NCBI GenBank assembly: GCA_019638595.1
Contig: JAHBTJ010000020.1
Location: 88,025-152,024, forward strand
DNA length: 64,000 nucleotides
Direction of reading: 5' to 3'
From: Chitinophagaceae bacterium
GTDB lineage: Bacteria; Bacteroidota; Bacteroidia; Chitinophagales; Chitinophagaceae
Shown here one piece after another: positions 16,227 to 26,300 of the stretch. The stretch's first letter is position 1. Each line of letters opens with the position of its first letter. The notes under the pieces are model-generated. The model saw only the letters and a list, made by a program, of their open reading frames with translations, was not told the DNA's origin and did not search any database. A program made the translations under genes and the position numbers.

Positions 16227-16230
16227 CATA

Positions 16231-16238
16231 CAAATATA
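16231..16238 (-). promoter_or_regulatory. -7 promoter box for the small RNA and/or DUF3800 gene
   Basis: TATATTTG on the minus strand matches TAnnTTTG exactly. The expected start about 4 nt downstream coincides with the first base of the small-RNA stem. No clear -33 TTTG is visible. Confidence 0.55.
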
Positions 16239-16281
16239 TAGAAGATAGATTAGTATGAGTTTTTTTATTTTTTAAAAATAC

Positions 16282-16289
16282 TATATTTA
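16282..16289 (+). promoter_or_regulatory. Possible cas9 -7 promoter box
   Basis: TATATTTA, 18 bp upstream of the cas9 ATG, differs from TAnnTTTG at one position. Its -33 region would fall at about 16255-16262, directly next to the AGATTAGTAT site shared with the small RNA. Confidence 0.4.
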
Positions 16290-16306
16290 CCTACCAAATC
16301 ATTGCT

Positions 16307-19300
16307 ATGCCACATCCCAAAACTATTCTTGGCCTTGACCTCGGCACCACTTCCATCGGATTTGCCCAAATTACCGAAGGCGAAAACCCTGAGCAATCAT
16401 CAATAGAAAGAATTGGCGTTCGTGTGAACCCATTGACTACGGATGAACAAACCAATTTTGAAAAAGGCAAGCCTGTTTCGGTCAATGCGGACAGAACCTT
16501 AAAACGCGGGGCAAGACGAAATCTCGACCGCTATCAGGACAGGCGAAAAAACCTGATAGATGCTTTATTGAAAGCAAACATTATTACAAAGGATACCATT
16601 CTGGCTGAGGAGGGAAAAAACACAACGCACCAAACCTGGTATTTGCGTGCAAAAGCGACAAAAGAAAAGTTAGAAAAAGAAGAACTGGCTCGTGTGTTTT
16701 TGGCGATTAACAAAAAACGCGGTTACAAAAGCAGCCGGAAAGCCAAAAACGAGGACGAAGGACAAGCCATTGACGGAATGGCTGTTGCCAAACGTTTGTA
16801 TGAAGAAAACCTTACGCCGGGGCAACTGGCTTACCAATTACTGAAAGAGGGTAAAAAACATATCCCCGATTTTTACCGTTCCGATTTACAGGCGGAGTTT
16901 GATAAGGTGTGGAACAGGCAAAAAGAGTTTTATCCCGAAATTTTCACAGATGAATTTTATTTGGAATTAAAAGGAAAGGGACAACGGGCTACTTCGGCTT
17001 CGTTTTGGGGTAAATATCAATTCAATACGGCCGAAAACAAAGGCAACCGGGAGGAAAAGAAACTACAGGCCTACAGATGGCGGAGCGAAGCTATTTCTAA
17101 GCAGTTGGAAAAAGAAGAGGCGGCTTATGTGATAACAGAAATCAACAGTAATCTCAATAATTCGAGCGGTTATCTGGGCGCTATTTCGGACAGAAGCAAG
17201 GAGCTTTATTTCAATAAAGAAACCGTAGGGCAATATCTCTACAAACAATTGCAGCAAAATCCGCATACACGGCTGAAAAACCAGGTGTTTTACCGGCAGG
17301 ATTATCTGGATGAATTTGAAGCGATATGGAATGAACAGCAAAAATATCACCCCGAACTGACAGAAGAATTAAAAACCGAAATCCGCGATATTGTTATTTT
17401 TTATCAGCGAAAACTAAAATCGCAAAAAGGATTGATTAGTTTTTGTGAGTTTGAAAGCAAAGAAGTAGAGGTTAACGGCAAGAAGAAAACCATCGGTTTA
17501 AAAGTTGCACCCAAATCTTCGCCTTTGTTTCAGGAGTTTAAGATTTGGCAGGTACTGAACAATGTTTTGGTTCGTAAAAAAGGAAGCCGGAAACGGGTTG
17601 TAAAGGAAAACAACCAGGTTTCCTTATTCGATGAAGAAAAAGAAATTTTTGTATTCGATTTAGAAACCAAGCGAATTTTGTTCGATGAGCTGAACATCAA
17701 AGGCAACCTGACTTCGGCTAAAATCATTGAGATACTGGGCTATAAACCTGCTGATTGGGAATTGAATTATTCGACATTGGAAGGCAACCGCACCAGCAAA
17801 TCGTTGTATGAAGCATATCTGAAAATTTTGGAACTGGAGGGGTACGATGTAAAGGATCTGCTAAAGGTAAAATCCAACAAAGACGAAGTTGAGTTAGATG
17901 ATTTGAACGTTTCTGCTGCCGAAATCAAAAAGATGGTCAAATCCATTTTTGAAACCCTAAACATCAATACCGAAATTTTAGAATTTAATGCAGAACTGGA
18001 CGGAAAGGATTTTGAAAAACAAAAATCGTATCAGTTGTGGCATTTGCTTCATTCTTACGAGGGCGATGATTCGCCAAGTGGCAATGAAAAGCTGTACGAA
18101 TTATTGGAAAAAAAATTTGGGTTTAAAAGAGAGCATAGCCAGCTTTTAGCCAATATCACTTTATCTGACGACTACGGAAATCTTTCGACCAAGGCGATGC
18201 GGAAAATCTGTCCATATATCAAAGAAAACCAGTACAGCACGGCTTGCGAACTGGCTGACTATCGTCATTCCGCTTCCTCATTGACGAAAGAAGAAATTGC
18301 CAGCCGCCCGTTAAAAGATAAACTGGATTTGCTCAAAAAGAACAGCCTGCGTAATCCTGTGGTAGAGAAAATCCTCAACCAGATGGTGAATGTGGTAAAC
18401 ACGCTGATTGAAACCAACAGAGCAAAAGACCCGTACTTCCGTTTCGATGAAATACGTATCGAGCTGGCTCGTGAGCTAAAGAAAAATGCCAAAGAACGGG
18501 CGGAAATGACAACGAATATCAGTGCGGCAAAGCTGGCTCGCGAGAAGATTTTTAAACTGTTGCAAACGGAATTTGGCGTTAAAACCCCAACCCGAAACGA
18601 CATTATTCGCTATCGTTTATACGAGGAATTAAAGAATAACGGTTACAAGGATTTATATACTAATCAATACATTCCGAGGGAAATCCTGTTCAGCAAGCAA
18701 ATAGATATTGACCATATTATTCCGCAATCAAAACTTTTTGACGACAGTTTCTCTAACAAAACGGTTATCTATCGCCAAACCAATTTGGACAAGGGAAACA
18801 AAACGGCTTATGATTATATCGAAAGTAAATTTGGAAACGAAAAAGCAGAAGAATACAAATCAGGGATAGAGGCTTTGTACAAAGCTAAAGAAGATGGCAT
18901 TTCCAAAGCCAAATACCAAAAACTGCTCAAAAAAGAAAGCGAGATTGGCGATGGTTTTATCGAAAGAGATTTGAGAGACAGCCAATATATTGCCAAAAAA
19001 GCGAAAAATATGCTGTATGAGATTACCCGTTCGGTAGTTTCCACATCGGGCAGCATTACCGACAGGCTTCGTGAGGACTGGGGTTTGGTGAATATTATGC
19101 AGGAGCTGAATTTTGAGAAATTCAAATCATTGGGCCTAACCGAAATGGTGGAGAAAAAAGATGGTACGTTCAAAGAGCGGATAACCGATTGGAGCAAACG
19201 CAACGACCACCGCCACCACGCTATGGATGCGTTGACGGTGGCTTTTACCAAACATCAGCATATCAACTATTTGAACCATCTCAATGCCCGCTATAATGAA

Positions 19301-20605
19301 ACACATAAAGAATACAAAAACATTAGGGGCATTGAAGAAAAGCTGACACATTGGGAGTACGATGACGAAGGCAATAAAAAGCGCATATTCAATTTGCCAA
19401 TCCTGAATTTTAGAGAACAAGCCAAAAAACATTTGGAAAATGTATTGATTTCGCACAAAGCCAAGAACAAAGTGGTCACCAAAAACAAGAACAAAACCAA
19501 ATCTAAAAACGGTGAAAAAGTAAAGACAGAACTCACGCCAAGGGGACAATTGCACAAAGAAACCGTTTACGGCAGGTATCAATATTATGTAAACAAAGAG
19601 GAAAAAGTAGGAACAAAATTTGATGAAGAAACAATCAATAAAGTAAGCAACCCCCTATATAAAGCTGTATTGCTTCAGCGGCTTAAAGAAAACGGCAACG
19701 ACCCGAAAAAAGCATTTGCGGGTAAAAATGCTTTGAGTAAAAACCCGATTTATCTGAACGAAGCAAAAACGGAAACATTGCCTGAAATCGTTAAACTAAC
19801 CTGGTTGGAGGAAGATTACTCAATACGTAAAGATGTAACGCCTGAAAATTTTAAAGACGAAAAATCAATACAAAAAGTTTTAGACCAAAAAGTAAAGACT
19901 ATTTTGTTAAACCGCTTGCAGGAATACGGTAACGACCCGAAAAAAGCTTTCTCCGATTTGGATAAAAACCCGATTTGGCTCAATGAAGCAAAAGGCATAT
20001 CCATTAAGCGGGTAACCATTTCAGGCGTGAAAAATGCCGAATTTCTTCATTACAAAAAAGACCATAAAGGAAATTATGTGTTAGATGATGCCGGAAAGAA
20101 AATACCGGTTGATTTTGTAAGTACGGGCAATAATCACCACGTAGCCATTTATCGGGATGAAACAGGAAATTTGCAGGAAAGAGTCGTGTCTCTTTTTGAA
20201 GCAGTACAGCTTGTTAATGCAGATTTACCGGTTGTTGATAAGCAATACAATCAGGGGTTAGGCTGGCAATTTCTCTTTACCATGAAGCAAAACGAATACT
20301 TTGTATTCCCGAACGACAAAACAGACTTCAATCCCAAAGAAATTGATTTGCTCGACCCAAAAAACAAGAAGCAGATAAGCCCAAATTTGTTTAGGGTGCA
20401 AACTCTTTCTGTTGTAAAATATGGAAATAATACTGTAAGAGATTTCCAATTCAGACATCATTTAGATGCAACAAAAGCGAGTGACGTTAAAAAGGAACTA
20501 CAAGGAATAACTTATCAGCAAATTAAGAGTTTGCCGCCTTTAGGAAATATTGTAAAAGTCCGCATTAATCATATTGGAGAGATTGTAAAAGTTGGGGAAT
20601 ATTAA
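16307..20605 (+). CDS. cas9: CRISPR-associated endonuclease Cas9, type II-C
   Basis: A 1432-residue protein starting MPHPKTILGLDLGTTSIGFA. RuvC-I holds Asp11; the Arg-rich bridge helix is LKRGARRNLDRYQDRRKN. RuvC-II is IRIELARELKK with Glu719. The HNH motif is DIDHIIPQSKLFDDSFSNKT with His803, and RuvC-III is NDHRHHAMDAL with Asp974. All catalytic residues are present, so it should cut both DNA strands under crRNA:tracrRNA guidance. The length suits the large Bacteroidota II-C Cas9s. The C-terminal part contains a repeated module (GNDPKKAF...KNPI.LNEAK) near residues 1122-1154 and 1198-1229. Lys/Asn content and AT-richness differ from the flanking chromosomal genes. Its 5' region overlaps a repeat-bearing small RNA. 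Confidence 0.97.
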   Translation: MPHPKTILGLDLGTTSIGFAQITEGENPEQSSIERIGVRVNPLTTDEQTNFEKGKPVSVNADRTLKRGARRNLDRYQDRRKNLIDALLKANIITKDTILAEEGKNTTHQTWYLRAKATKEKLEKEELARVFLAINKKRGYKSSRKAKNEDEGQAIDGMAVAKRLYEENLTPGQLAYQLLKEGKKHIPDFYRSDLQAEFDKVWNRQKEFYPEIFTDEFYLELKGKGQRATSASFWGKYQFNTAENKGNREEKKLQAYRWRSEAISKQLEKEEAAYVITEINSNLNNSSGYLGAISDRSKELYFNKETVGQYLYKQLQQNPHTRLKNQVFYRQDYLDEFEAIWNEQQKYHPELTEELKTEIRDIVIFYQRKLKSQKGLISFCEFESKEVEVNGKKKTIGLKVAPKSSPLFQEFKIWQVLNNVLVRKKGSRKRVVKENNQVSLFDEEKEIFVFDLETKRILFDELNIKGNLTSAKIIEILGYKPADWELNYSTLEGNRTSKSLYEAYLKILELEGYDVKDLLKVKSNKDEVELDDLNVSAAEIKKMVKSIFETLNINTEILEFNAELDGKDFEKQKSYQLWHLLHSYEGDDSPSGNEKLYELLEKKFGFKREHSQLLANITLSDDYGNLSTKAMRKICPYIKENQYSTACELADYRHSASSLTKEEIASRPLKDKLDLLKKNSLRNPVVEKILNQMVNVVNTLIETNRAKDPYFRFDEIRIELARELKKNAKERAEMTTNISAAKLAREKIFKLLQTEFGVKTPTRNDIIRYRLYEELKNNGYKDLYTNQYIPREILFSKQIDIDHIIPQSKLFDDSFSNKTVIYRQTNLDKGNKTAYDYIESKFGNEKAEEYKSGIEALYKAKEDGISKAKYQKLLKKESEIGDGFIERDLRDSQYIAKKAKNMLYEITRSVVSTSGSITDRLREDWGLVNIMQELNFEKFKSLGLTEMVEKKDGTFKERITDWSKRNDHRHHAMDALTVAFTKHQHINYLNHLNARYNETHKEYKNIRGIEEKLTHWEYDDEGNKKRIFNLPILNFREQAKKHLENVLISHKAKNKVVTKNKNKTKSKNGEKVKTELTPRGQLHKETVYGRYQYYVNKEEKVGTKFDEETINKVSNPLYKAVLLQRLKENGNDPKKAFAGKNALSKNPIYLNEAKTETLPEIVKLTWLEEDYSIRKDVTPENFKDEKSIQKVLDQKVKTILLNRLQEYGNDPKKAFSDLDKNPIWLNEAKGISIKRVTISGVKNAEFLHYKKDHKGNYVLDDAGKKIPVDFVSTGNNHHVAIYRDETGNLQERVVSLFEAVQLVNADLPVVDKQYNQGLGWQFLFTMKQNEYFVFPNDKTDFNPKEIDLLDPKNKKQISPNLFRVQTLSVVKYGNNTVRDFQFRHHLDATKASDVKKELQGITYQQIKSLPPLGNIVKVRINHIGEIVKVGEY

Positions 20606-20606
20606 A

Positions 20607-20705
20607 ATGAACGAAATCATTATCTACCAAACTTCCTGTAATCAAACTCAGATTGATGTGAAATTTGAGGGAAAAACCGTATGGCTTACGAAAAAGCAAC
20701 TATAA
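20607..20705 (+). pseudogene. RhuM-family N-terminal fragment
   Basis: A 32-residue frame, MNEIIIYQTSCNQTQIDVKF then EGKTVWLTKKQL, starts one base after the cas9 stop codon and ends in TAA. It matches the start of RhuM/virulence-associated proteins (EIIIYQT...TQI.V.FE..T.WL...Q), which are normally over 300 residues. Only the N terminus remains. It may still be translated with cas9, but as a stub. Confidence 0.6.
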
Positions 20706-20777
20706 GGAAATCCCTTATAGTTTTACGAAAGGAAAGAGGGAAGTAAGCAGGGAAATTTTGTTATATAACCTAAGACA

Positions 20778-20870
20778 ATGCCGCCTGAAAAAACTAACCC
20801 TATTCAAAATAAAAAATCCACCGGTCGCACCAGGGATATTGCAGACGTTGAGTATTTGGAAAAAAAGTAA
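20778..20870 (+). pseudogene. Possible C-terminal fragment of a nucleotidyltransferase-type protein
   Basis: A 30-residue frame reads MPPEKTNPIQNKKSTGRTRD and IADVEYLEKK. The pattern NKKxxGRxxDxxDxxxL resembles the tail of AbiEii/DUF6036-type nucleotidyltransferases. It is far too short to be functional. With the RhuM fragment it suggests that genes between cas9 and cas1 were deleted. The recognition is weak. Confidence 0.35.
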
Positions 20871-20994
20871 TAAATTAGGGTTCTGTAAGTAATTAACAGG
20901 TCACCTACTCTCCGTTATACCCTCTTAGAAGACTCACAGCTAACCCGCAACAGTATAAAGCGCTACAACCCATTTACTATAAACCCTGCTTCCC

Positions 20995-21888
20995 ATGATC
21001 AAACGAACCCTTTATTTCGGCAATCCTGCCTATCTCAAAACCAAAAATGATCAACTGGTGATTGAGATGCACGACAGCGGCGAAACCAAATCGGCGCCCA
21101 TTGAAGATATCGGGTTACTGATACTGGATCACCAGCAGATCACTATTACACAGGCATTGATGGCAAAGCTGCTTGCCAATAATACAGCAGTGATTACCTG
21201 CGATGATAAGCACCATCCTACGGGCATGATGTTCAACTTAGACGGGAACACTTTGCAAAGCCAGAAATTCCAGGCACAAATAGCAGCATCCATGCCGTTA
21301 AAAAAGCAATTATGGCAGCAAACCATTACCTGTAAAATAGAAAACCAGGCAGCATTGCTTCAACAGGAAAGGGAAGAATATAAGCTCCTGCTTACTTATG
21401 CTAAGGAAGTTAAAAGCGGTGACAGCGAAAATCATGAAGCTAAAGCCGCAGCTTATTACTGGAAAAGGGTGTTTCCCGATTTTCTTGAATTCAGCAGATA
21501 CCCACAAGGCCCACCGCCCAATAACCTGCTGAATTATGGATATGCCATATTAAGAGCGTTGGTTGCCCGCAGTCTTACAGCTTCCGGACTGCTGCCTACA
21601 TTAGGTATTCATCACCGCAATCAATACAATGCCTATTGCCTGGCTGATGATATTATGGAACCCTACCGGCCGTTTGTTGACAAAGTGGTTTGTCATATTA
21701 TAAGAGGCAACGGTAAATTTCTTGATATGACACCCTCTATGAAGAAAGCTTTGCTTGAAATTCCGGCAATGGATGTGCAGATTGACGGTCAGAAGAGTCC
21801 GTTAATGAACGCGGTGCAGCGAACCACTGCCAGCCTGGCAAAATGTTATGAAGGAAAAGCAAGAAAAATATTATATCCGAACCTATAA
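20995..21888 (+). CDS. cas1: CRISPR-associated integrase Cas1, type II
   Basis: A 297-residue protein starting MIKRTLYFGNPAYLKTKNDQ. The metal-binding residues of Cas1 are visible: Glu in SENHEAKAAAYYW, His in LGIHHRNQYNAY and Asp in CLADDIMEPYRPF. It forms a Cas1-Cas2 complex that integrates new spacers at the leader end. The last codons and stop (AAC CTA TAA) lie inside a REP hairpin, so the present C terminus ILYPNL was partly set by that insertion. A 175-bp gap holding the REP separates it from cas2. About 390 bp of gene fragments separate it from cas9. Confidence 0.95.
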   Translation: MIKRTLYFGNPAYLKTKNDQLVIEMHDSGETKSAPIEDIGLLILDHQQITITQALMAKLLANNTAVITCDDKHHPTGMMFNLDGNTLQSQKFQAQIAASMPLKKQLWQQTITCKIENQAALLQQEREEYKLLLTYAKEVKSGDSENHEAKAAAYYWKRVFPDFLEFSRYPQGPPPNNLLNYGYAILRALVARSLTASGLLPTLGIHHRNQYNAYCLADDIMEPYRPFVDKVVCHIIRGNGKFLDMTPSMKKALLEIPAMDVQIDGQKSPLMNAVQRTTASLAKCYEGKARKILYPNL

Positions 21889-21930
21889 GGTTTGCAGCGC
21901 TGCATAGCCGGGCGGCAAACCTTATAGGTT
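21880..21930. repeat. REP hairpin A, overlapping the cas1 stop codon
   Basis: AACCTATAAGGTTTGC (21880-21895) and its exact reverse complement (21915-21930) form a 16-bp stem around a GC-rich loop. The same element recurs at 22409 and, with a changed loop, at 23161, flanking the RAYT gene. Confidence 0.85.
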
Positions 21931-21997
21931 TTCACCGGATAGGTTTTCTGAATCCATCCGAACCCGGCATAAAACATTTTTATATTCATTTACGTAG

Positions 21998-22399
<402 letters not shown>

Positions 22400-22408
22400 C
22401 AGGCATTA

Positions 22409-22459
22409 AACCTATAAGGTTTGCAGCGCTGCATAGCCGGGCGGCAAACCTTATAGGTT
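22409..22459. repeat. REP hairpin B, between cas2 and the transposase
   Basis: The same 16-bp arms as REP A (AACCTATAAGGTTTGC and reverse complement) with an identical loop. A degraded half copy (GGCAAACCCTATAGATTT) follows at about 22482-22499, at the stop of the transposase gene. Confidence 0.85.
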
Positions 22460-22498
22460 TTTATTCAACTGCTTTCCTGCTCGGCAAACCCTATAGAT

Positions 22499-23104
22499 TT
22501 ATTCGAGGCCAACAGCCCTTTTCAAGTAAACCGGCTGGCTATGATAATCGGTAAAGCCTTTTAAACCGCCAAACCAATCAAGCACCTCATCGCGTAAAAG
22601 CATTGTCGGCTTTTGAGAAAACATCGTATTATAAGATGACCATTTCCAATCTTCCATTGCCTTACAACACCCGTGATGAACAGGATTTTTATGAATATAG
22701 AATACAGTTGCGCCGAACTGCTCCTCCTTTTCTATTGCTACTCTTCTTAAAAAATCTATAAACAATGATCCTTTCCTCGAATTAGCTTTGTTATAGGCTT
22801 TGGCATAGCTGTTAAGCAATTTTGAAAATTGCAGCATAATCATTGCAGGAAGTTGCTCCGGGGGAATTTGTTTATCCGGGAGACGGAAAATTGCAGGCTC
22901 TTCTTTTATTTTCACCAGGAAATGAAAATGATTGGGCAGAAGAGAATAACAGTAGGTATCGGCTATCGGGGATACATATTTTTTATACCGCTCAAGAAAA
23001 AAACAGTAGTTTTCCCCAGTTAAGAACAACTGTTCATTGCCAACAGCTCTACTGAGAATATGGTATTTTTCGCCGGGTAGCAGCGGAATATGATAATTGG
23101 TCAT
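22499..23104 (-). CDS. REP-associated tyrosine transposase (RAYT, Y1_Tnp)
   Basis: ATG 23104 gives MTNYHIPLLPGEKYHILSRA and about 201 residues; the longer frame to 23161 would start at the edge of REP C. The HUH motif is SLLPNHFHFLVKIKEE, and the probable catalytic Tyr lies in the C-terminal helical part, near ATVFYIHKNPVHHG. RAYTs are domesticated single-strand nucleases that spread REP hairpins. Here the gene is flanked by REP B and REP C, and a third copy is between cas1 and cas2. It is on the minus strand within an otherwise plus-strand cas region. It looks intact. Confidence 0.85.
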   Translation of the reverse strand: MTNYHIPLLPGEKYHILSRAVGNEQLFLTGENYCFFLERYKKYVSPIADTYCYSLLPNHFHFLVKIKEEPAIFRLPDKQIPPEQLPAMIMLQFSKLLNSYAKAYNKANSRKGSLFIDFLRRVAIEKEEQFGATVFYIHKNPVHHGCCKAMEDWKWSSYNTMFSQKPTMLLRDEVLDWFGGLKGFTDYHSQPVYLKRAVGLE

Positions 23105-23160
23105 TATACAAATTACAAAATCGCCGAACAAAAAAGCTGTATTTTCTGAGCCTTTTGACA

Positions 23161-23213
23161 AAACCTATAAGGTTTGCCGCGCGGCTCTGCAGCCCTGCAA
23201 ACCTTATAGGTTT
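23161..23213. repeat. REP hairpin C, upstream of the transposase
   Basis: AAACCTATAAGGTTTGC (23161-23177) pairs with GCAAACCTTATAGGTTT (23197-23213), a 17-bp perfect stem. The loop (CGCGGCTCTGCAGCCCT) differs from copies A and B. The 23214-23322 stretch up to the array has no gene and may include the array leader. Confidence 0.85.
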
Positions 23214-23322
23214 ATTAAGCAGCTTTTAGGAAATCAGGAATAAAAAAATCGCTTTTTCGACCGCTTTTTTCATCCTGCAAACCCACTCAAACAATTCAAA
23301 AACAAGCATTTACCCGATTTCT

Positions 23323-26300
23323 GTTGTAAAAGAACTAAGCTACATAATAATTGAAAGCAATTCACAACGCCCTGTCTTGTGTGTGCCTGCCGTGGGCGTT
23401 GTAAAAGAACTAAGCTACATAATAATTGAAAGCAATTCACAACGGAATGACTAAAACAGAAGCCTACATATCAGTTGTAAAAGAACTAAGCTACATAATA
23501 ATTGAAAGCAATTCACAACTGGATTTGATCAGGTTAACGGGTGTTATTTGTTGTAAAAGAACTAAGCTACATAATAATTGAAAGCAATTCACAACTATTT
23601 GTCAAAATTTAGAGCGGTAATGAAAGTTGTAAAAGAACTAAGCTACATAATAATTGAAAGCAATTCACAACGCCCCAGTAGTGGATACCGGCAAAGTTTA
23701 TGTTGTAAAAGAACTAAGCTACATAATAATTGAAAGCAATTCACAACCGTATGGAAATAGTAAAAACAACCATACAGGTTGTAAAAGAACTAAGCTACAT
23801 AATAATTGAAAGCAATTCACAACTAATTAGGTATATAATGAAAATGCCGAATGTTGTAAAAGAACTAAGCTACATAATAATTGAAAGCAATTCACAACTC
23901 ACGATCTGCGTTGTTTGTAACACTTACCGTTGTAAAAGAACTAAGCTACATAATAATTGAAAGCAATTCACAACTTAAATTCTGCCGGTGTTCAGAAGAA
24001 TGAGTTGTAAAAGAACTAAGCTACATAATAATTGAAAGCAATTCACAACTTGAATTCTGCCGGTGTTCAGAAGAATGATGTTGTAAAAGAACTAAGCTAC
24101 ATAATAATTGAAAGCAATTCACAACATGTACAAAAATGCACAAAAAAACAGAAACGTTGTAAAAGAACTAAGCTACATAATAATTGAAAGCAATTCACAA
24201 CTAGTGAATAAACACATTAAAGCGATGCATGGTTGTAAAAGAACTAAGCTACATAATAATTGAAAGCAATTCACAACCACTTTGGTGTTCAGAGTTCAGA
24301 TGCTCGTGTTGTAAAAGAACTAAGCTACATAATAATTGAAAGCAATTCACAACTATAAATCTTTCACTTAAATATTACAAAAAGTTGTAAAAGAACTAAG
24401 CTACATAATAATTGAAAGCAATTCACAACGCCGCTTCAAAAATTTTTCAAGCGCTTACGGTTGTAAAAGAACTAAGCTACATAATAATTGAAAGCAATTC
24501 ACAACGCGGACAGAACATAATAGCTCCGTGTGGCAGTTGTAAAAGAACTAAGCTACATAATAATTGAAAGCAATTCACAACTACATCGATGCAACAAGAA
24601 AAAGAAATAAGTTGTAAAAGAACTAAGCTACATAATAATTGAAAGCAATTCACAACTACATCGATGCAACAAGAAAAAGAAATAACGTTGTAAAAGAACT
24701 AAGCTACATAATAATTGAAAGCAATTCACAACTCCTCAGGACGAGGCTTCAGCCTAGAGAGAGTTGTAAAAGAACTAAGCTACATAATAATTGAAAGCAA
24801 TTCACAACTACGAGAATGCAACAAGAAAAAGAAATAAGTTGTAAAAGAACTAAGCTACATAATAATTGAAAGCAATTCACAACTACAAGAATGCAACAAG
24901 AAAAAGAAATAACGTTGTAAAAGAACTAAGCTACATAATAATTGAAAGCAATTCACAACTACAACGATGCAACAAGAAAAAGAAATAACGTTGTAAAAGA
25001 ACTAAGCTACATAATAATTGAAAGCAATTCACAACTAACAATCATGAAAAGAAAGACTTCCCCACGTTGTAAAAGAACTAAGCTACATAATAATTGAAAG
25101 CAATTCACAACCAGCAAGAAAAAGAAATAACATCCCAGATGGTTGTAAAAGAACTAAGCTACATAATAATTGAAAGCAATTCACAACTTGCGCAATCTTC
25201 TTATACGCATTGCAAACGTTGTAAAAGAACTAAGCTACATAATAATTGAAAGCAATTCACAACGCGTACCGAACTTAGGCATCAAACGAACCGGTTGTAA
25301 AAGAACTAAGCTACATAATAATTGAAAGCAATTCACAACATTGCCATGCCGCGTTACTATAAGGATCGTGTTGTAAAAGAACTAAGCTACATAATAATTG
25401 AAAGCAATTCACAACAACATCCCAGATGTTACTTGATGATCTTCGTTGTAAAAGAACTAAGCTACATAATAATTGAAAGCAATTCACAACGAATCGAAAT
25501 TTTTTCGATTTAACGTTTGAGTTGTAAAAGAACTAAGCTACATAATAATTGAAAGCAATTCACAACGACTCGGCAGTTCATGTCGCTGATATTCCAGTTG
25601 TAAAAGAACTAAGCTACATAATAATTGAAAGCAATTCACAACTCAACCACAAAAAGAACAAGCAGAGCAAAAGTTGTAAAAGAACTAAGCTACATAATAA
25701 TTGAAAGCAATTCACAACAATGCTCAACTTGAGGAAGAAGCGGAAGATGTTGTAAAAGAACTAAGCTACATAATAATTGAAAGCAATTCACAACACCCAA
25801 ATGTGTGATTGCATATCTCCTTACGTTGTAAAAGAACTAAGCTACATAATAATTGAAAGCAATTCACAACGTTATCGTTTTTGTGTTATCAAATTCGCTT
25901 GTTGTAAAAGAACTAAGCTACATAATAATTGAAAGCAATTCACAACATACGTTTTACTGGCGCATAATGGCTGAGAGTTGTAAAAGAACTAAGCTACATA
26001 ATAATTGAAAGCAATTCACAACTGCTGAACGCACACATGTTCGCGAAGGAATGTTGTAAAAGAACTAAGCTACATAATAATTGAAAGCAATTCACAACTA
26101 TTCGTGTGATTTAGTACAACGATCATTGTTGTAAAAGAACTAAGCTACATAATAATTGAAAGCAATTCACAACCGCTTGCCCGGCGTACACTCTATAAAG
26201 TCCGTTGTAAAAGAACTAAGCTACATAATAATTGAAAGCAATTCACAACAATAGTCAAATGGAGAATAAAAAATATTTGGTTGTAAAAGAACTAAGCTAC

